Shown here one piece after another: positions 7,746 through 16,441 of a stretch of DNA of 50,208 nucleotides. The stretch is taken from contig JAFUYM010000023.1 in assembly GCA_017470525.1 (NCBI GenBank), forward strand, positions 1-50,208, given 5' to 3'. The notes under the pieces are model-generated. The model was not told where the DNA came from, did no database searches, and saw nothing but the letters and a program-made list of their open reading frames with translations. The stretch is from Bacteroidaceae bacterium (GTDB lineage Bacteria > Bacteroidota > Bacteroidia > Bacteroidales > Bacteroidaceae). The position numbers and the translations under genes are program-made. The number at the start of each line of letters is the position of its first letter. Position 1 is the first letter of the stretch.

Positions 7746-9232
7746 TAAAACAATTGTTTCAAGAAGTTTTCATCTTCATTCTCCATCTCGACAGTCAGTT
7801 TCAACTGCTGGGCAGATGGCATCTTCAAAATGAGCGTCTTCATGGCACCAAGCCCATTGCTCAACCACGATTGTCCCTGTTTCTTTGCTGCCTTGTCCAA
7901 CTGGAGTTTAGTCATGTCAACATAAACAAAAACCTTGCTATCCGCAATGTCCCCTTCATAGCCCTTCAAGGCATGAGTTCTGGCAAAAGAAGGAGAGATT
8001 CGAGTGGTGAAATAGAGATTATTGTCTTCCACCCCCCATGCGATGGTGTGTCCTTCCGCATTCAGCACATACTGGTTTTTACCCACTTCCTGCATCGTCA
8101 TGCCATATTCCTTCATGTTCTGTTTCCAGTCGTCCACATCGACAAGGAAAGGTGTGTCTTTCACCTGTGCGTATGCATCGAAATCCGCCATGCCAGCCTC
8201 TGTATCTTGACCTACATTCCTGATTTCAATGGCTACATCGCCATCGATTTCCTTCAACATCCATTCGATGTCAATGCCTCTCTCCATCAAGAAAAGCAAT
8301 TCTTTCCATTTCGGGTATTTCTTGAGTTGTTCGAGCAGCCACTCCCCTTTTACGCATGTCCCCATCCAAAGAACCGCATCACCAGAAAGTTTATCAAGAT
8401 ACTCCCCTGCCATGCCAAAGAGATTCTTTTCCGCCTCGTCAAACACCAATGTCTGAGCCATTGGCGAACCTTTCAGTTGAGCGTTCAAGTCCATCTTGCC
8501 TGGACCAAACTGGAGGGTTGCCACCATATCAATATCACTCAATTTGACCGTCGTGGGCAGGAAAGGAGTCACCTCCTTTGAAAGCGCCTTGGGCAAAGCA
8601 GCCAATGTGGAATAGAGCACCACATCCTTATCGCTTTCACCTTCCAGTCGGTCGAAAGCATCCGTACTGACAAAACTATCATCCTCTGTCTGATTCATCA
8701 GTTGCTGAGCCATCTGTTCCAGACGCGAGGCTCTGCTTTCGCCCAACGATGCCAACAAGAGGAAGGTTTTGCCATCATAAGAATAAGAGATTTCGTCCAG
8801 CAACATGCCACACATCAGTTCGTGCTTTTCTACAGGCTTTGATGCCAACCGTTGCTTATGAAGCAGCATGAGGAAATCCTTGACGGCATCCTCATCAGCC
8901 ACCTTCAGTGTCAATCCTGCCTGCTCATTGCCCACCATGAAGAGATACACTGGCATGCTGAAATCAAAACCCATCGCCACCGGGTCGTCGATGTATGCCT
9001 TTGCCTGTTTCATGTCCTTGCCATTCACCACCAACGTAAGATATGCTTTCAGCAAATCTACCGCCTTCGAATTGGCAACATCACCCTTCTCCGCGATATT
9101 TCTAACATCGACCTTTGCCACAAGTGTCGCATTGGCTGGTATCACATTCTGATAGTCGGTCTTGCTGCAAGAACACAACGAAACGACCATCAAAACCACT
9201 AATAATCTGATTCCAAACTTTTTCATCATCAA
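7745..9232 (-). CDS. DUF4836 family lipoprotein
   Basis: 495 residues. The N-terminus MMMKKFGIRLLVVLMVVSL followed by CSC is a lipoprotein signal, so the mature protein is lipid-anchored. The remainder (VIPANATLVAKVDVRNIAEK, then repeated blocks on strand-rich scaffolds) matches the DUF4836 family of Bacteroidetes lipoproteins, whose function is unknown. It is 5 nt downstream of rsmE and overlaps the ABC ATPase gene by 1 bp. Inference: it may be the extracytoplasmic partner of the ABC transporter, though DUF4836 genes also occur without one. Confidence 0.7.
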   Translation of the reverse strand: MMMKKFGIRLLVVLMVVSLCSCSKTDYQNVIPANATLVAKVDVRNIAEKGDVANSKAVDLLKAYLTLVVNGKDMKQAKAYIDDPVAMGFDFSMPVYLFMVGNEQAGLTLKVADEDAVKDFLMLLHKQRLASKPVEKHELMCGMLLDEISYSYDGKTFLLLASLGESRASRLEQMAQQLMNQTEDDSFVSTDAFDRLEGESDKDVVLYSTLAALPKALSKEVTPFLPTTVKLSDIDMVATLQFGPGKMDLNAQLKGSPMAQTLVFDEAEKNLFGMAGEYLDKLSGDAVLWMGTCVKGEWLLEQLKKYPKWKELLFLMERGIDIEWMLKEIDGDVAIEIRNVGQDTEAGMADFDAYAQVKDTPFLVDVDDWKQNMKEYGMTMQEVGKNQYVLNAEGHTIAWGVEDNNLYFTTRISPSFARTHALKGYEGDIADSKVFVYVDMTKLQLDKAAKKQGQSWLSNGLGAMKTLILKMPSAQQLKLTVEMENEDENFLKQLF

Positions 9233-9237
9233 TGATA

Positions 9238-9963
9238 TTACTGATTCATTAAATTCATGATATGTACAGCCACCAATGCTGCCGTTTCTGTTCTCAATCG
9301 ACTCTTTCCCAACGTCACACTCTGAAAGCCCATCGCCTCAGCCTGCTTCACCTCGTCGATGGAGAAATCGCCTTCGGGACCCACCAACACAATCGCATCT
9401 TCCCCTCTTTTCAGCACATCCTTCAGTGGCTTCTTCTCGCCCAGCCCCTCTTCTTCGTAACAGTGGCAGATGAACTTCTGTGCTTTCACCTGCTCCACCT
9501 GCTTCATAAAAGTCTTGAAGTCTGTCATTTCGTTCAGTATTGGCTTCCATGCCTTACGGCTTTGCTTCATGGCTGACACAAGGATTTTATCCACCCGTTC
9601 GGTCTTAATGACCGTCCGTTCCGACCATCGGCAGTTCAGGAATGTCAGTTCGTCAAAGCCAATTTCTGTTGCCTTTTCAGCAAACCATTCGGTTCTATCC
9701 ATGTTCTTGGTCGGAGCCATTGCCAAATGTAAGTGAGGTGCCCATTGCCGTTCTTGCGGCAGCGTTTCTTCTATGCGATAGAGACAACGTTTCTTCGTGG
9801 CTTCCGTCACAACCGTCCGATAGAACGTGCCTTGCCCGTCCATCAGCATCATCTCATCGCCCATCTCCATGCGGAGCACACGAACCGCATGTTGAGCCTC
9901 CTCTTCGGGCAACTCATTCATGCTGTCAGCATTGGGCACATAGAAAAAACGGACTTCTTTCAT
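9238..9963 (-). CDS. rsmE: 16S rRNA (uracil-1498-N3)-methyltransferase
   Basis: Methylates U1498 of 16S rRNA using S-adenosylmethionine. The 241-residue protein has an N-terminal PUA-like part (FYVPNADSMNELPEEEAQHA) and a SPOUT C-terminal domain with LVGPEGDFSIDEV and LGKSRLRTETAALVAV forming the trefoil knot. Length and motifs are those of the family. It lies 27 nt after tsaD and 5 nt before the DUF4836 gene, within the long minus-strand block. Confidence 0.94.
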   Translation of the reverse strand: MKEVRFFYVPNADSMNELPEEEAQHAVRVLRMEMGDEMMLMDGQGTFYRTVVTEATKKRCLYRIEETLPQERQWAPHLHLAMAPTKNMDRTEWFAEKATEIGFDELTFLNCRWSERTVIKTERVDKILVSAMKQSRKAWKPILNEMTDFKTFMKQVEQVKAQKFICHCYEEEGLGEKKPLKDVLKRGEDAIVLVGPEGDFSIDEVKQAEAMGFQSVTLGKSRLRTETAALVAVHIMNLMNQ

Positions 9964-9990
9964 TCTTATTGTTTTTTACGTTTCGCACCT

Positions 9991-11007
9991 TTACATATTA
10001 CTATTTCTCGCATACGCAGGCAGGTCAATCGAGGCAAAGTCCTTGTCAAGGTATTTGAAATAGCCCGTGATGCCAATCATTGCCGCATTGTCGGTTGTGT
10101 AAGAGAACTTGGGGATGAAGATTTTCCAGTGATACCGTTTGGCGTGGTCGCGGAACGCATTGCGCAACCCGTTGTTGGCACTCACGCCACCAGCCACAGC
10201 CACCTGCTTAATGCCTGTATCCTTCACCGCCTTGCGCAGTTTCTTCATCAAAATGTCAACAATGGTCTTTTCCAACGAAGCCGCCAAGTCCTCCTTATGA
10301 TGCTCGATGAAGTCCGGGTCTTCTTTCAGCCAATCCCGCAAATGGTAAAGGAACGAAGTCTTCAAACCTGAAAAACTGTAATCGTAGCCCACAATGTCTG
10401 GCTTTGAAAACTCGAACGCTTCAGGGTTGCCTTGACGCGCTAACTTGTCGATGATAGGACCACCAGGATAGCCCAAGCCCATCACCTTTGAGCATTTGTC
10501 AATTGCCTCACCTGCCGCATCGTCGATGGTTTGACCGAGTATCTCCATGTCCTTATACGAGTTGACCTTCACAATCTGACTGTTGCCGCCACTGACGAGC
10601 AGACACAGGTAGGGAAATGTGGGTTGGTCGTGGTCATCTTCACTCTCACGGATGAAATGTGCCAGCACATGTCCTTGCAAGTGGTTCACATCAATCATTG
10701 GAATACCCAAACTTCTGGCAAAGCCTTTGGCAAAACTCACACCCACCAAGAGACTTCCCATCAGACCTGGTCCTCGCGTGAAAGCGACGGCATTAAGGTC
10801 TTCTTTCGTGATGCCAGCCCGTTTGATGGCAGCATCCACCACAGGCACAATGTTCTGCTGGTGTGCCCGTGACGCCAACTCAGGCACCACGCCGCCATAC
10901 TCTTCATGCACCGCTTGCGAAGCAGTCACGTTGCTCAACAGAATGCCATCTTTCAGCACAGCCGCACTCGTGTCGTCGCACGAACTTTCTATTGCAAGTA
11001 TATACAT
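9991..11007 (-). CDS. tsaD: tRNA N6-adenosine threonylcarbamoyltransferase
   Basis: Catalytic subunit of the t6A tRNA-modification complex (with TsaB and TsaE, not in this window). The 338-residue protein opens ILAIESSCDDTSAAVLKDG, has the metal-binding NHLQGHVLAH motif with the two His ligands, SGGNSQIV, and the C-terminal VAGGVSANNGLR nucleotide site and TDNAAMIG. All family hallmarks are present and the length is normal. It follows map by 22 nt and precedes rsmE, so it is probably expressed in the same operon. Confidence 0.96.
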   Translation of the reverse strand: MYILAIESSCDDTSAAVLKDGILLSNVTASQAVHEEYGGVVPELASRAHQQNIVPVVDAAIKRAGITKEDLNAVAFTRGPGLMGSLLVGVSFAKGFARSLGIPMIDVNHLQGHVLAHFIRESEDDHDQPTFPYLCLLVSGGNSQIVKVNSYKDMEILGQTIDDAAGEAIDKCSKVMGLGYPGGPIIDKLARQGNPEAFEFSKPDIVGYDYSFSGLKTSFLYHLRDWLKEDPDFIEHHKEDLAASLEKTIVDILMKKLRKAVKDTGIKQVAVAGGVSANNGLRNAFRDHAKRYHWKIFIPKFSYTTDNAAMIGITGYFKYLDKDFASIDLPAYARNSNM

Positions 11008-11029
11008 CTTTTTAGTTAGAAGTTAGGAG

Positions 11030-11893
11030 TTAATAAGTTAGGATTTCCAATCCTTCTTCCGTCATCAGGTAGGTGTGTTCCCATTGGGCAGAATCACTAT
11101 AATCGTCGGTCACAACCGTCCAATCATCTTCACTATCAACAAACACCTGCCAGCCACCAGCATTGATCATTGGTTCGATGGTAAACACCATGCCAGGCAC
11201 CAGCAGCATGCCCGTTCCCTTCTTGCCCCAGTGCTCCATGTCTGGGTCTTCGTGGAACTTGTTGCCCACACCATGCCCGCACAAGTCTCTCACCACCGTA
11301 TAGCCGTTCTTGTGCGCATGTTTAGTGACAGCAGCCGCCTGGTCGCCCACAAAAGTGAACGGTTTGCATGCCTCAGCACCAATCTCCATACACTCTTTCG
11401 CCACCTTCACCAACCGCTCACGCTCAGGCGTTGTCCGACCAATGATGAACATGCGGCTGGCATCAGCAAAATAGCCATCGAGAATGGTGGTGCAATCCAC
11501 ATTGATGATGTCACCCTCCTCCAGCACCTCTTCATCTGAGGGAATCCCATGACACACCACCTCATTGATGCTGGTGCAGCAACTTTTAGGAAATCCCTCA
11601 TAGTTGAGCGGAGCAGGAATTCCGCCATGCTGGGTAGTGAAGTCATAGACCAGTTGGTCAATCTCCAACGTAGTCATGCCTTCATGAATCTTTTCAGCCA
11701 CAAGGTCAAGCACCGCCGTATTGAGTATGCCCGCCTTACGGATGCCTTCAATTTGTTCAGGAGTCTTTATCAACTCGCGTGTGGGTACCAAATGACCCTT
11801 GTTCTGGAAGTACAGAATCCGCTTATCCAATTCGGTGAGCGGCTCCCCTTTTCTCACGCGCCAATTTCTCGGATTTTTCTTTAACAATCCCAT
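11030..11893 (-). CDS. map: Methionine aminopeptidase, type I
   Basis: Removes the N-terminal Met from new proteins. The 287 residues include a basic N-terminal extension of about 40 residues (MGLLKKNPRNWRVRKGEPL) before the pita-bread core starting at LIKTPEQIEGIRKAG. The five metal ligands are in place: Asp in INVDCT, Asp in FADASRM, His in GHGVG, Glu in FTIEPM, Glu in QWEHT. First gene of the minus-strand block reaching to 2497. The extension resembles that of a second MAP type found in many Bacteroidetes and is not a truncation artefact. Confidence 0.95.
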   Translation of the reverse strand: MGLLKKNPRNWRVRKGEPLTELDKRILYFQNKGHLVPTRELIKTPEQIEGIRKAGILNTAVLDLVAEKIHEGMTTLEIDQLVYDFTTQHGGIPAPLNYEGFPKSCCTSINEVVCHGIPSDEEVLEEGDIINVDCTTILDGYFADASRMFIIGRTTPERERLVKVAKECMEIGAEACKPFTFVGDQAAAVTKHAHKNGYTVVRDLCGHGVGNKFHEDPDMEHWGKKGTGMLLVPGMVFTIEPMINAGGWQVFVDSEDDWTVVTDDYSDSAQWEHTYLMTEEGLEILTY

Positions 11894-11943
11894 CTTATCT
11901 TTTCTTCAATCTTTTTTGCGCCACAAAGGTACGACTTTTCAAC

Positions 11944-12035
11944 GAAAAGTGAAGAGTGAGAAGTGAAAAATCCACCGAACTTGCCATTCGAATCGTCGGG
12001 AACTTAGATTTTTCACCTTTCCCTCTTCACTTTTC
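11944..12035. repeat. Dispersed inverted repeat, GTGAAAAATC family (copy 1)
   Basis: Arms at 11944-11972 and 12007-12035 are inverted complements over 29 bp with three mismatches; inner ends read GTGAAAAATC. The centre contains CCGAACTTGCC. The element resembles copy 4 at 42059-42148 in both arms and centre. It lies 12 bp upstream of the -7 box of the following lipoprotein gene. Confidence 0.7.
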
Positions 12036-12047
12036 ACTTTATTTCCT

Positions 12048-12055
12048 TACCTTTG
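12048..12055 (+). promoter_or_regulatory. -7 box of the DUF4738 lipoprotein gene
   Basis: TACCTTTG followed by C matches TAnnTTTG. It lies 29 bp before the start codon at 12085. The -33 region falls inside the right arm of the adjacent inverted repeat (CTTCACTTTTCAC). Gene 42198 has the same arrangement. Confidence 0.6.
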
Positions 12056-12084
12056 CATTCAGAAAAACTAAAACATTCATACCA

Positions 12085-12675
12085 ATGAAAACATTCACAA
12101 TGACAGTAGCCGCATTCCTCATAATGATGGTTACAGGCTGCAAGGAAGAGAAGCCGGCACCTCCTCCTGCTCGCGAAGTAGAGGTGACTGACCCTGCAAC
12201 AGGCATCATATCCCTGCGGAATTACTCCATCGACGACACCATCTACATCGACGGGAAACTTTACAACTACTCATGTACGTTTGAACCAGTAGAGTCCATG
12301 CCCGTGCTCATCAACCCGCAAGGTCTCGAATACCACGAGAGCCGTGTCAGCATTGACATCAAGCACGAAGGTTCCAACGTGTTCAGCAAGACTTTTTACA
12401 AGAAAGACTTTGCCGACAATGTGCCCTCCGACTTTCTGAAGACATCGACCGTCGTCGGTGTCAACTACAACTTCATTAAGCGCGAGGAAGACCGATCCGC
12501 TTTCTACTTCATCATCACAGTGGGCGACCCTGACGAGACCTCCGACAACATGGCATACCCTCTTGAACTCAAAGTTGCCACCAATGGCACCTATACCATC
12601 AGGAAAGCCGAGAACCTCGAAACCGAACCCCTCCACCCCGGGTTGAACATCGACCCAACTGAAGACGCGGTATAA
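12085..12675 (+). CDS. DUF4738-like lipoprotein
   Basis: 196 residues from the ATG at 12085, chosen because it starts the signal MKTFTMTVAAFLIMMVTGC, whose lipobox VTGC makes Cys19 the lipidated residue. An in-frame upstream extension to 11956 would run through the repeat and promoter. The mature part (SLRNYSIDDTIYIDGKLYNY, later FSKTFYKKDF, PLELKVATNGTYTI) resembles DUF4738, a Bacteroidetes family of unknown function. It stands alone between divergent map and a bidirectional terminator. Confidence 0.7.
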   Translation: MKTFTMTVAAFLIMMVTGCKEEKPAPPPAREVEVTDPATGIISLRNYSIDDTIYIDGKLYNYSCTFEPVESMPVLINPQGLEYHESRVSIDIKHEGSNVFSKTFYKKDFADNVPSDFLKTSTVVGVNYNFIKREEDRSAFYFIITVGDPDETSDNMAYPLELKVATNGTYTIRKAENLETEPLHPGLNIDPTEDAV

Positions 12676-12690
12676 AAAAAATCTAACATA

Positions 12691-12726
12691 AAAGCAAAAA
12701 GAGGCCATACAGCCTCTTTTTGCTTT
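12691..12726. terminator. Bidirectional Rho-independent terminator
   Basis: AAAGCAAAAAGAGGC (12691-12705), 6-nt loop, then the perfect complement GCCTCTTTTTGCTTT (12712-12726). A- and T-rich outer stems let it work in both directions, between the convergent genes ending at 12675 (+) and 12764 (-). Confidence 0.9.
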
Positions 12727-12763
12727 TATATGAATGAAATGAAGCCTCTACAGATAGAAAACA

Positions 12764-13834
12764 TTATTGCTTCAGCACCAGAGAGGTGATTCTCTGGGCT
12801 TGGTTCAACACTGCGGTGCCCGTGAAGTGCTTCACGTTGGTGGGCTTCGGTTCATCCTCCTGTTCTTCGGAAGTGCCAGCATCGGTGTCGAGTGCAGGGG
12901 TGTGTTGTCCACGTGCATAGGTTTCCTCTTCGAGGGTAAATTGGACGTTGTAAACACTGCGACCTGCCACATCCATCTTCGTGATGTTGGCATTCTTCAC
13001 CAAGAAGACAAGTTCCCTACCTGAAGAATGCATATTCTGCATATAGGCATAGATATCCTCCAATTCAGGATTTGCCTTGCCAATATAGGAATTGATTTCA
13101 GAGGCGAGAGTTGCCGAAATGGATGCCTGGTCGTTGTCTGCCAATGCATCGAAGTGATTACGAAGCGTTTCCATAATCCCACTCTTTTCTTCAACCGAGA
13201 GTTCCACATTATCTAATTCCGTCATCTGCTTGCGGGCATCGGCAAGGAACTTTCCCTGCGGGAACTGGCTGACATAGCGTTCAAGAGCCTCATGGGTGTT
13301 TTCTTCTAAGGCAGCGGCGTATGAGAGCGAATCCATCATCAGATTGGCTTGGCGAAGGTAGAAGCCATCGGGATGGATATCCAAGAAATGACGGACGGCT
13401 TCGAGCGACAGTGCACCTTCAGTGGCATTCCAGTCAGCATGCTCAATGGAATAGCGGTCATTGAGTTCCTTCAACTGAGAGAAGTGGAAAGCGTCGGAAT
13501 TGTAGGTGTCTAAATAATCGTTGAGGGCAATACTCATAGAATCCAACTGGTCATCGTTCTGATAACGCATGATGGTCTCGTAGGCAATGCGCTCGTCTTC
13601 GTTGGTGCCACCGCGAAAGAAGAGAAACCACAGAGCGGCTGCTGCCAGGGCTATAATGGCAAGCGTCACTACAGCAATTGTGCCTGCGGCGCGACCTGTG
13701 GCGGACTTTTTTGCTTGTTTGCCATCGGCGAAGAGTTGGCTTTTCGGGTGATTGAGGGGGCATCCACACTGTGGACAAGATGTGGCCATGTCACTTACCT
13801 CATGACCGCATTCTGGACATTTCATTAACGACAT
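12764..13834 (-). CDS. Zinc-ribbon membrane protein
   Basis: 356 residues. The N-terminus has a zinc ribbon of the zinc_ribbon_2 kind: Cys at 6, 9, 20 and 23 (KCPECGHEVSDMATSCPQCG). A basic linker leads to one membrane helix at about 48-71 (AGTIAVVTLAIIALAAAALW). The remaining 280 residues are outside, mostly helical with TPR-like spacing (YLDTYNSDAFHF, FLDIHPDGFYL, YVSQFPQGKFL), then a C-terminal strand-rich domain. Orientation is probably ribbon-in, repeats in the periplasm. The next gene downstream starts 14 nt before its start codon and encodes another small membrane protein. Function unknown. Confidence 0.75.
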   Translation of the reverse strand: MSLMKCPECGHEVSDMATSCPQCGCPLNHPKSQLFADGKQAKKSATGRAAGTIAVVTLAIIALAAAALWFLFFRGGTNEDERIAYETIMRYQNDDQLDSMSIALNDYLDTYNSDAFHFSQLKELNDRYSIEHADWNATEGALSLEAVRHFLDIHPDGFYLRQANLMMDSLSYAAALEENTHEALERYVSQFPQGKFLADARKQMTELDNVELSVEEKSGIMETLRNHFDALADNDQASISATLASEINSYIGKANPELEDIYAYMQNMHSSGRELVFLVKNANITKMDVAGRSVYNVQFTLEEETYARGQHTPALDTDAGTSEEQEDEPKPTNVKHFTGTAVLNQAQRITSLVLKQ

Positions 13835-13848
13835 ATTGATTGAATGTT

Positions 13849-14322
13849 TTATTTCGGTGTAATAGTGGAGTCGGCAGCGACTTCCATTTGTATGTTCTCA
13901 TCATTATTGAGCAATATCGAGTCTGTGACTGCTTGTTCAGATGATGCCGTGTCCTCCTGCAACGTATCTTCGGGAACTGGCACATAGATAGGCACTATCG
14001 GCTCTTCTTCTTCAATGACTGCATCCTGAATGGTGTCACCCGTCCCTTGAAAGGCATGCATCACGGGTCGTGCATTTTTGTCGAACAGCGCAATACCAAC
14101 GATGGCAACAACGGAAAGGAGCAGGAATAGAGTGGTTGCATGCTTAAGCACCTTGTCTTCCGACGGATAACGCCATGAGACATAAAAATAGGCGCATGAC
14201 AAGATGAGCCAGATGATGCCGACCCATGTGAATCCAAAGAGCAGGCACTTGAGAAGGATGCAGATGAAAACGCTGACCGCTACGACCAACCCGAGGTCGC
14301 TATAGGAATTTCTGCGTTGCAT
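13849..14322 (-). CDS. Small membrane protein with acidic tail
   Basis: 157 residues from the ATG at 14322 (MQRRNSYSDLGLVVAVSVF); an upstream in-frame Met at 14394 would place translation across a promoter-like box. Three hydrophobic segments (about 10-30, 33-50, 64-83) precede a Glu/Asp/Thr-rich tail with no predicted fold. I recognise no family. It is directly upstream of the zinc-ribbon gene and probably transcribed with it. A -7-like box (TAATTTTG on the minus strand) lies at 14361-14368. Confidence 0.65.
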   Translation of the reverse strand: MQRRNSYSDLGLVVAVSVFICILLKCLLFGFTWVGIIWLILSCAYFYVSWRYPSEDKVLKHATTLFLLLSVVAIVGIALFDKNARPVMHAFQGTGDTIQDAVIEEEEPIVPIYVPVPEDTLQEDTASSEQAVTDSILLNNDENIQMEVAADSTITPK

Positions 14323-14360
14323 TGAAGTGATAAATAAACCTTTTTTATTGATTTCTTTCG

Positions 14361-14368
14361 CAAAATTA
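14361..14368 (-). promoter_or_regulatory. -7 box for the membrane-protein/zinc-ribbon pair
   Basis: Minus strand reads TAATTTTG, matching TAnnTTTG, 38 bp before the start at 14322. No clear -33 box at the expected distance. Confidence 0.4.
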
Positions 14369-14412
14369 GAGATTATTGTCGGAATAACACTCATGTTGAA
14401 CGGAAAAATTGC

Positions 14413-14420
14413 TACCTTTG
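14413..14420 (+). promoter_or_regulatory. -7 box of the DUF3298 lipoprotein gene
   Basis: TACCTTTG, 23 bp before the start codon at 14444. It is divergent from the box at 14361-14368, so this 120-bp gap holds two back-to-back promoters. Confidence 0.5.
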
Positions 14421-14443
14421 TGCCCGAATTTGCAGAAACAACA

Positions 14444-15280
14444 ATGAAAAGACATATTTCACATTACATAAATCTGTTTTTAGGAGCACTTTTCTCTCTC
14501 TTCGCGGCTGGATGTAATTCGAGCCAGAAATGGAACGATGTAGAATTCTACAACGTGGAAAAAATGGAGCAACTGACTGAAAGCCCAACGGTGGGCGAAG
14601 AAGAGGAAGACGACACATGGGCTCCCCTACACGGCAAAGAAAATCGGGAAATGGACGTGAAGGTGGACATGCAGTTCATGAAATCAAGCAACGACCTGAA
14701 CGAAAAGGTCTGCCAACTGATGAACAGCCACCTGATTGAGATTTTGCTGAAACAATCCAGTGAACTGACCGTAGATGAAGCCGTCGCACAATATATAGAA
14801 GATGTGAAGAGTGAGTTTCATAGCGACGAGGTGGCAAACATCTATCATGAGTACCTGAAAGGGCGCGCAGAATATGGCAAGGAGAACGTGATTAACTATC
14901 GCCTGGAGGAAGATTCTTTCAGAGGGGGCGCACATCCTTGCACCATCACCACTATTTTGAGATTCAACACCATCACGGGTGACTTCATCTCGCTCGAGCA
15001 GGTCTTCCCCACCATCAATCAGCCTCAACTTCAAGAGATACTGCTTGCCAAACTGATGAAGGACAACGGCGTTCAATCTGTCGAAGGGTTGCACGAGAAA
15101 GGAATCCTCGAAATGACAGACATGTTTGTGAGCACCAACTTCGCGCTGCGCGAAGACAGCATCGAGTTTCACTACAATGAATACGATATCGCCCCCTACG
15201 CATACGGTGCCTTCACCATCTGCTTGAGTTACGAGGAGGTGAAAGACTTGCTGGGTGTCACGTGGGAAAAAAATCCGTAA
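14444..15280 (+). CDS. RsiV-like DUF3298 lipoprotein
   Basis: 278 residues from the ATG at 14444, which starts MKRHISHYINLFLGALFSL and a lipobox FAAGC. The C-terminal 150 residues match the DUF4163/DUF3298 pair known from the B. subtilis anti-sigma factor RsiV and many lipoproteins: GGAHPCTITTILRFNTITGD, then FALREDSIEFHYNEYDIAPY and GAFTICLSYEEVKDLL. The N-terminal part is acidic and unassigned. There is no cytoplasmic anti-sigma domain, so the RsiV link is fold-level only. It ends tail to tail with the Lrp gene. Confidence 0.75.
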   Translation: MKRHISHYINLFLGALFSLFAAGCNSSQKWNDVEFYNVEKMEQLTESPTVGEEEEDDTWAPLHGKENREMDVKVDMQFMKSSNDLNEKVCQLMNSHLIEILLKQSSELTVDEAVAQYIEDVKSEFHSDEVANIYHEYLKGRAEYGKENVINYRLEEDSFRGGAHPCTITTILRFNTITGDFISLEQVFPTINQPQLQEILLAKLMKDNGVQSVEGLHEKGILEMTDMFVSTNFALREDSIEFHYNEYDIAPYAYGAFTICLSYEEVKDLLGVTWEKNP

Positions 15281-15323
15281 AAACGGGGACACCAGCACAG
15301 GGAGCAGCCTTATCCGATGGAAT

Positions 15324-15809
15324 TCACAAAGGAAAGCCGTAGGAAAGTTTCAAGGTGTCCATCACAAAGCAAGAACTGACCTTCGAGATATAAGGGAAAC
15401 TGCCCAGTTTGTCGAGAATGAACTGCTGATATTTCTGCATGCTGCTCACACACACCTTCAGCAAATAGTCGCCATCGCCCGAAATGTTGTAGCACTCTGT
15501 CACCTCTTGCCATCCAGCCACTGTGTCGCGAAAATCGTTGGCAATTTGCTTGTTGATTTGCTTCATCGATACGCTACAAAAAACCATGAAGCCACGTTCC
15601 ATCTTGTTAGCATCAAGCACCGCAACATAGCCCTTGATATACCCCAACCGCTCCAAACGGCGTTGGCGTTCGTAAGTAGGCGTGACAGAAAGGTGAATCT
15701 TCTGTGCCAGTTCCTTGGTGGTCAACCGACTGTTCTCCTGCAAGAAGCGAAGGATTTGAAGGTCGGTTTCATCTAATTCATGAATGTAGGTTTGCATATT
15801 TTCTTTCAT
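15324..15809 (-). CDS. Lrp/AsnC family transcriptional regulator
   Basis: 161 residues: N-terminal winged helix (LDETDLQILRFLQENSRLTT, about 12-60) and a C-terminal RAM ligand-binding domain with the usual ISGDGDYLLKVCV core. Such proteins sense amino acids and control their metabolism or transport. It is the last gene of the block nitroreductase > DUF2520 > kdsC > maf > Lrp, 26 nt after maf. An alternative Met at residue 5 would also be acceptable. The ligand cannot be told from the sequence. Confidence 0.92.
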   Translation of the reverse strand: MKENMQTYIHELDETDLQILRFLQENSRLTTKELAQKIHLSVTPTYERQRRLERLGYIKGYVAVLDANKMERGFMVFCSVSMKQINKQIANDFRDTVAGWQEVTECYNISGDGDYLLKVCVSSMQKYQQFILDKLGSFPYISKVSSCFVMDTLKLSYGFPL

Positions 15810-15835
15810 TTCTATATCGTTTATTTCTTTCCGTC

Positions 15836-16441
15836 TTATTTCTTTATGTTCTTCAGTTCGGTGTATAGTCGCTGTATTGGCAAGCCCATCACATTGAAAT
15901 AGGAACCTTCAATGCGAGTGACAGCCACATAGCCAATCCACTCTTGAATGCCGTATGCACCAGCTTTGTCAAACGGTTTATAATTATCCACGTAATAGAC
16001 TATTTCTTCATCAGTTAAAGAAGCGAAAAACACATTAGATATGGAAGCAAATTGAGTGGTCTTCTGCTTCGTCACAATCGACACTCCCGTGATGACCTCA
16101 TGAGCATGACCCGAAAGTTCTCGGAGCATCTGAATCGCCTCTTCCCTACTCTTCGGTTTGCCCAACACTTGTCCATTGTCATAAACTATCGTATCGGCAG
16201 TGATGATGAGTTCGTCATCAGCCATTGTACGTTTGTAGGCTTCTGCCTTTTTGCCTGAGATGAAGATGGGAATTTCCTCACCCTTCAAAGTGTCGGGATA
16301 ACTCTCGTCAATATCTTGAAGAGTCCTGACCGTAAAGTCGATGCCAAGCCCGCCTAACAGTTCTTTACGACGAGGCGAATTACTGGCAAGAACGACCCGA
16401 AAGCCTTCTACCAACCGAAGGCTGTGCTGTTGTGCATCCAT
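15836..16441 (-). CDS. maf: Maf family nucleotide pyrophosphatase
   Basis: 201 residues with the Maf signature [14 protein letters not shown] near the N-terminus, the catalytic region [14 protein letters not shown] with its Asp, [12 protein letters not shown] and the C-terminal [20 protein letters not shown]. YhdE-type Maf enzymes hydrolyse dTTP and UTP and clean modified nucleotides from the pool. Its start overlaps the 3' end of kdsC by 34 bp; no later Met would keep the conserved ASNSPRR motif, so the overlap looks real. Confidence 0.92.
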   Translation of the reverse strand: MDAQQHSLRLVEGFRVVLASNSPRRKELLGGLGIDFTVRTLQDIDESYPDTLKGEEIPIFISGKKAEAYKRTMADDELIITADTIVYDNGQVLGKPKSREEAIQMLRELSGHAHEVITGVSIVTKQKTTQFASISNVFFASLTDEEIVYYVDNYKPFDKAGAYGIQEWIGYVAVTRIEGSYFNVMGLPIQRLYTELKNIKK

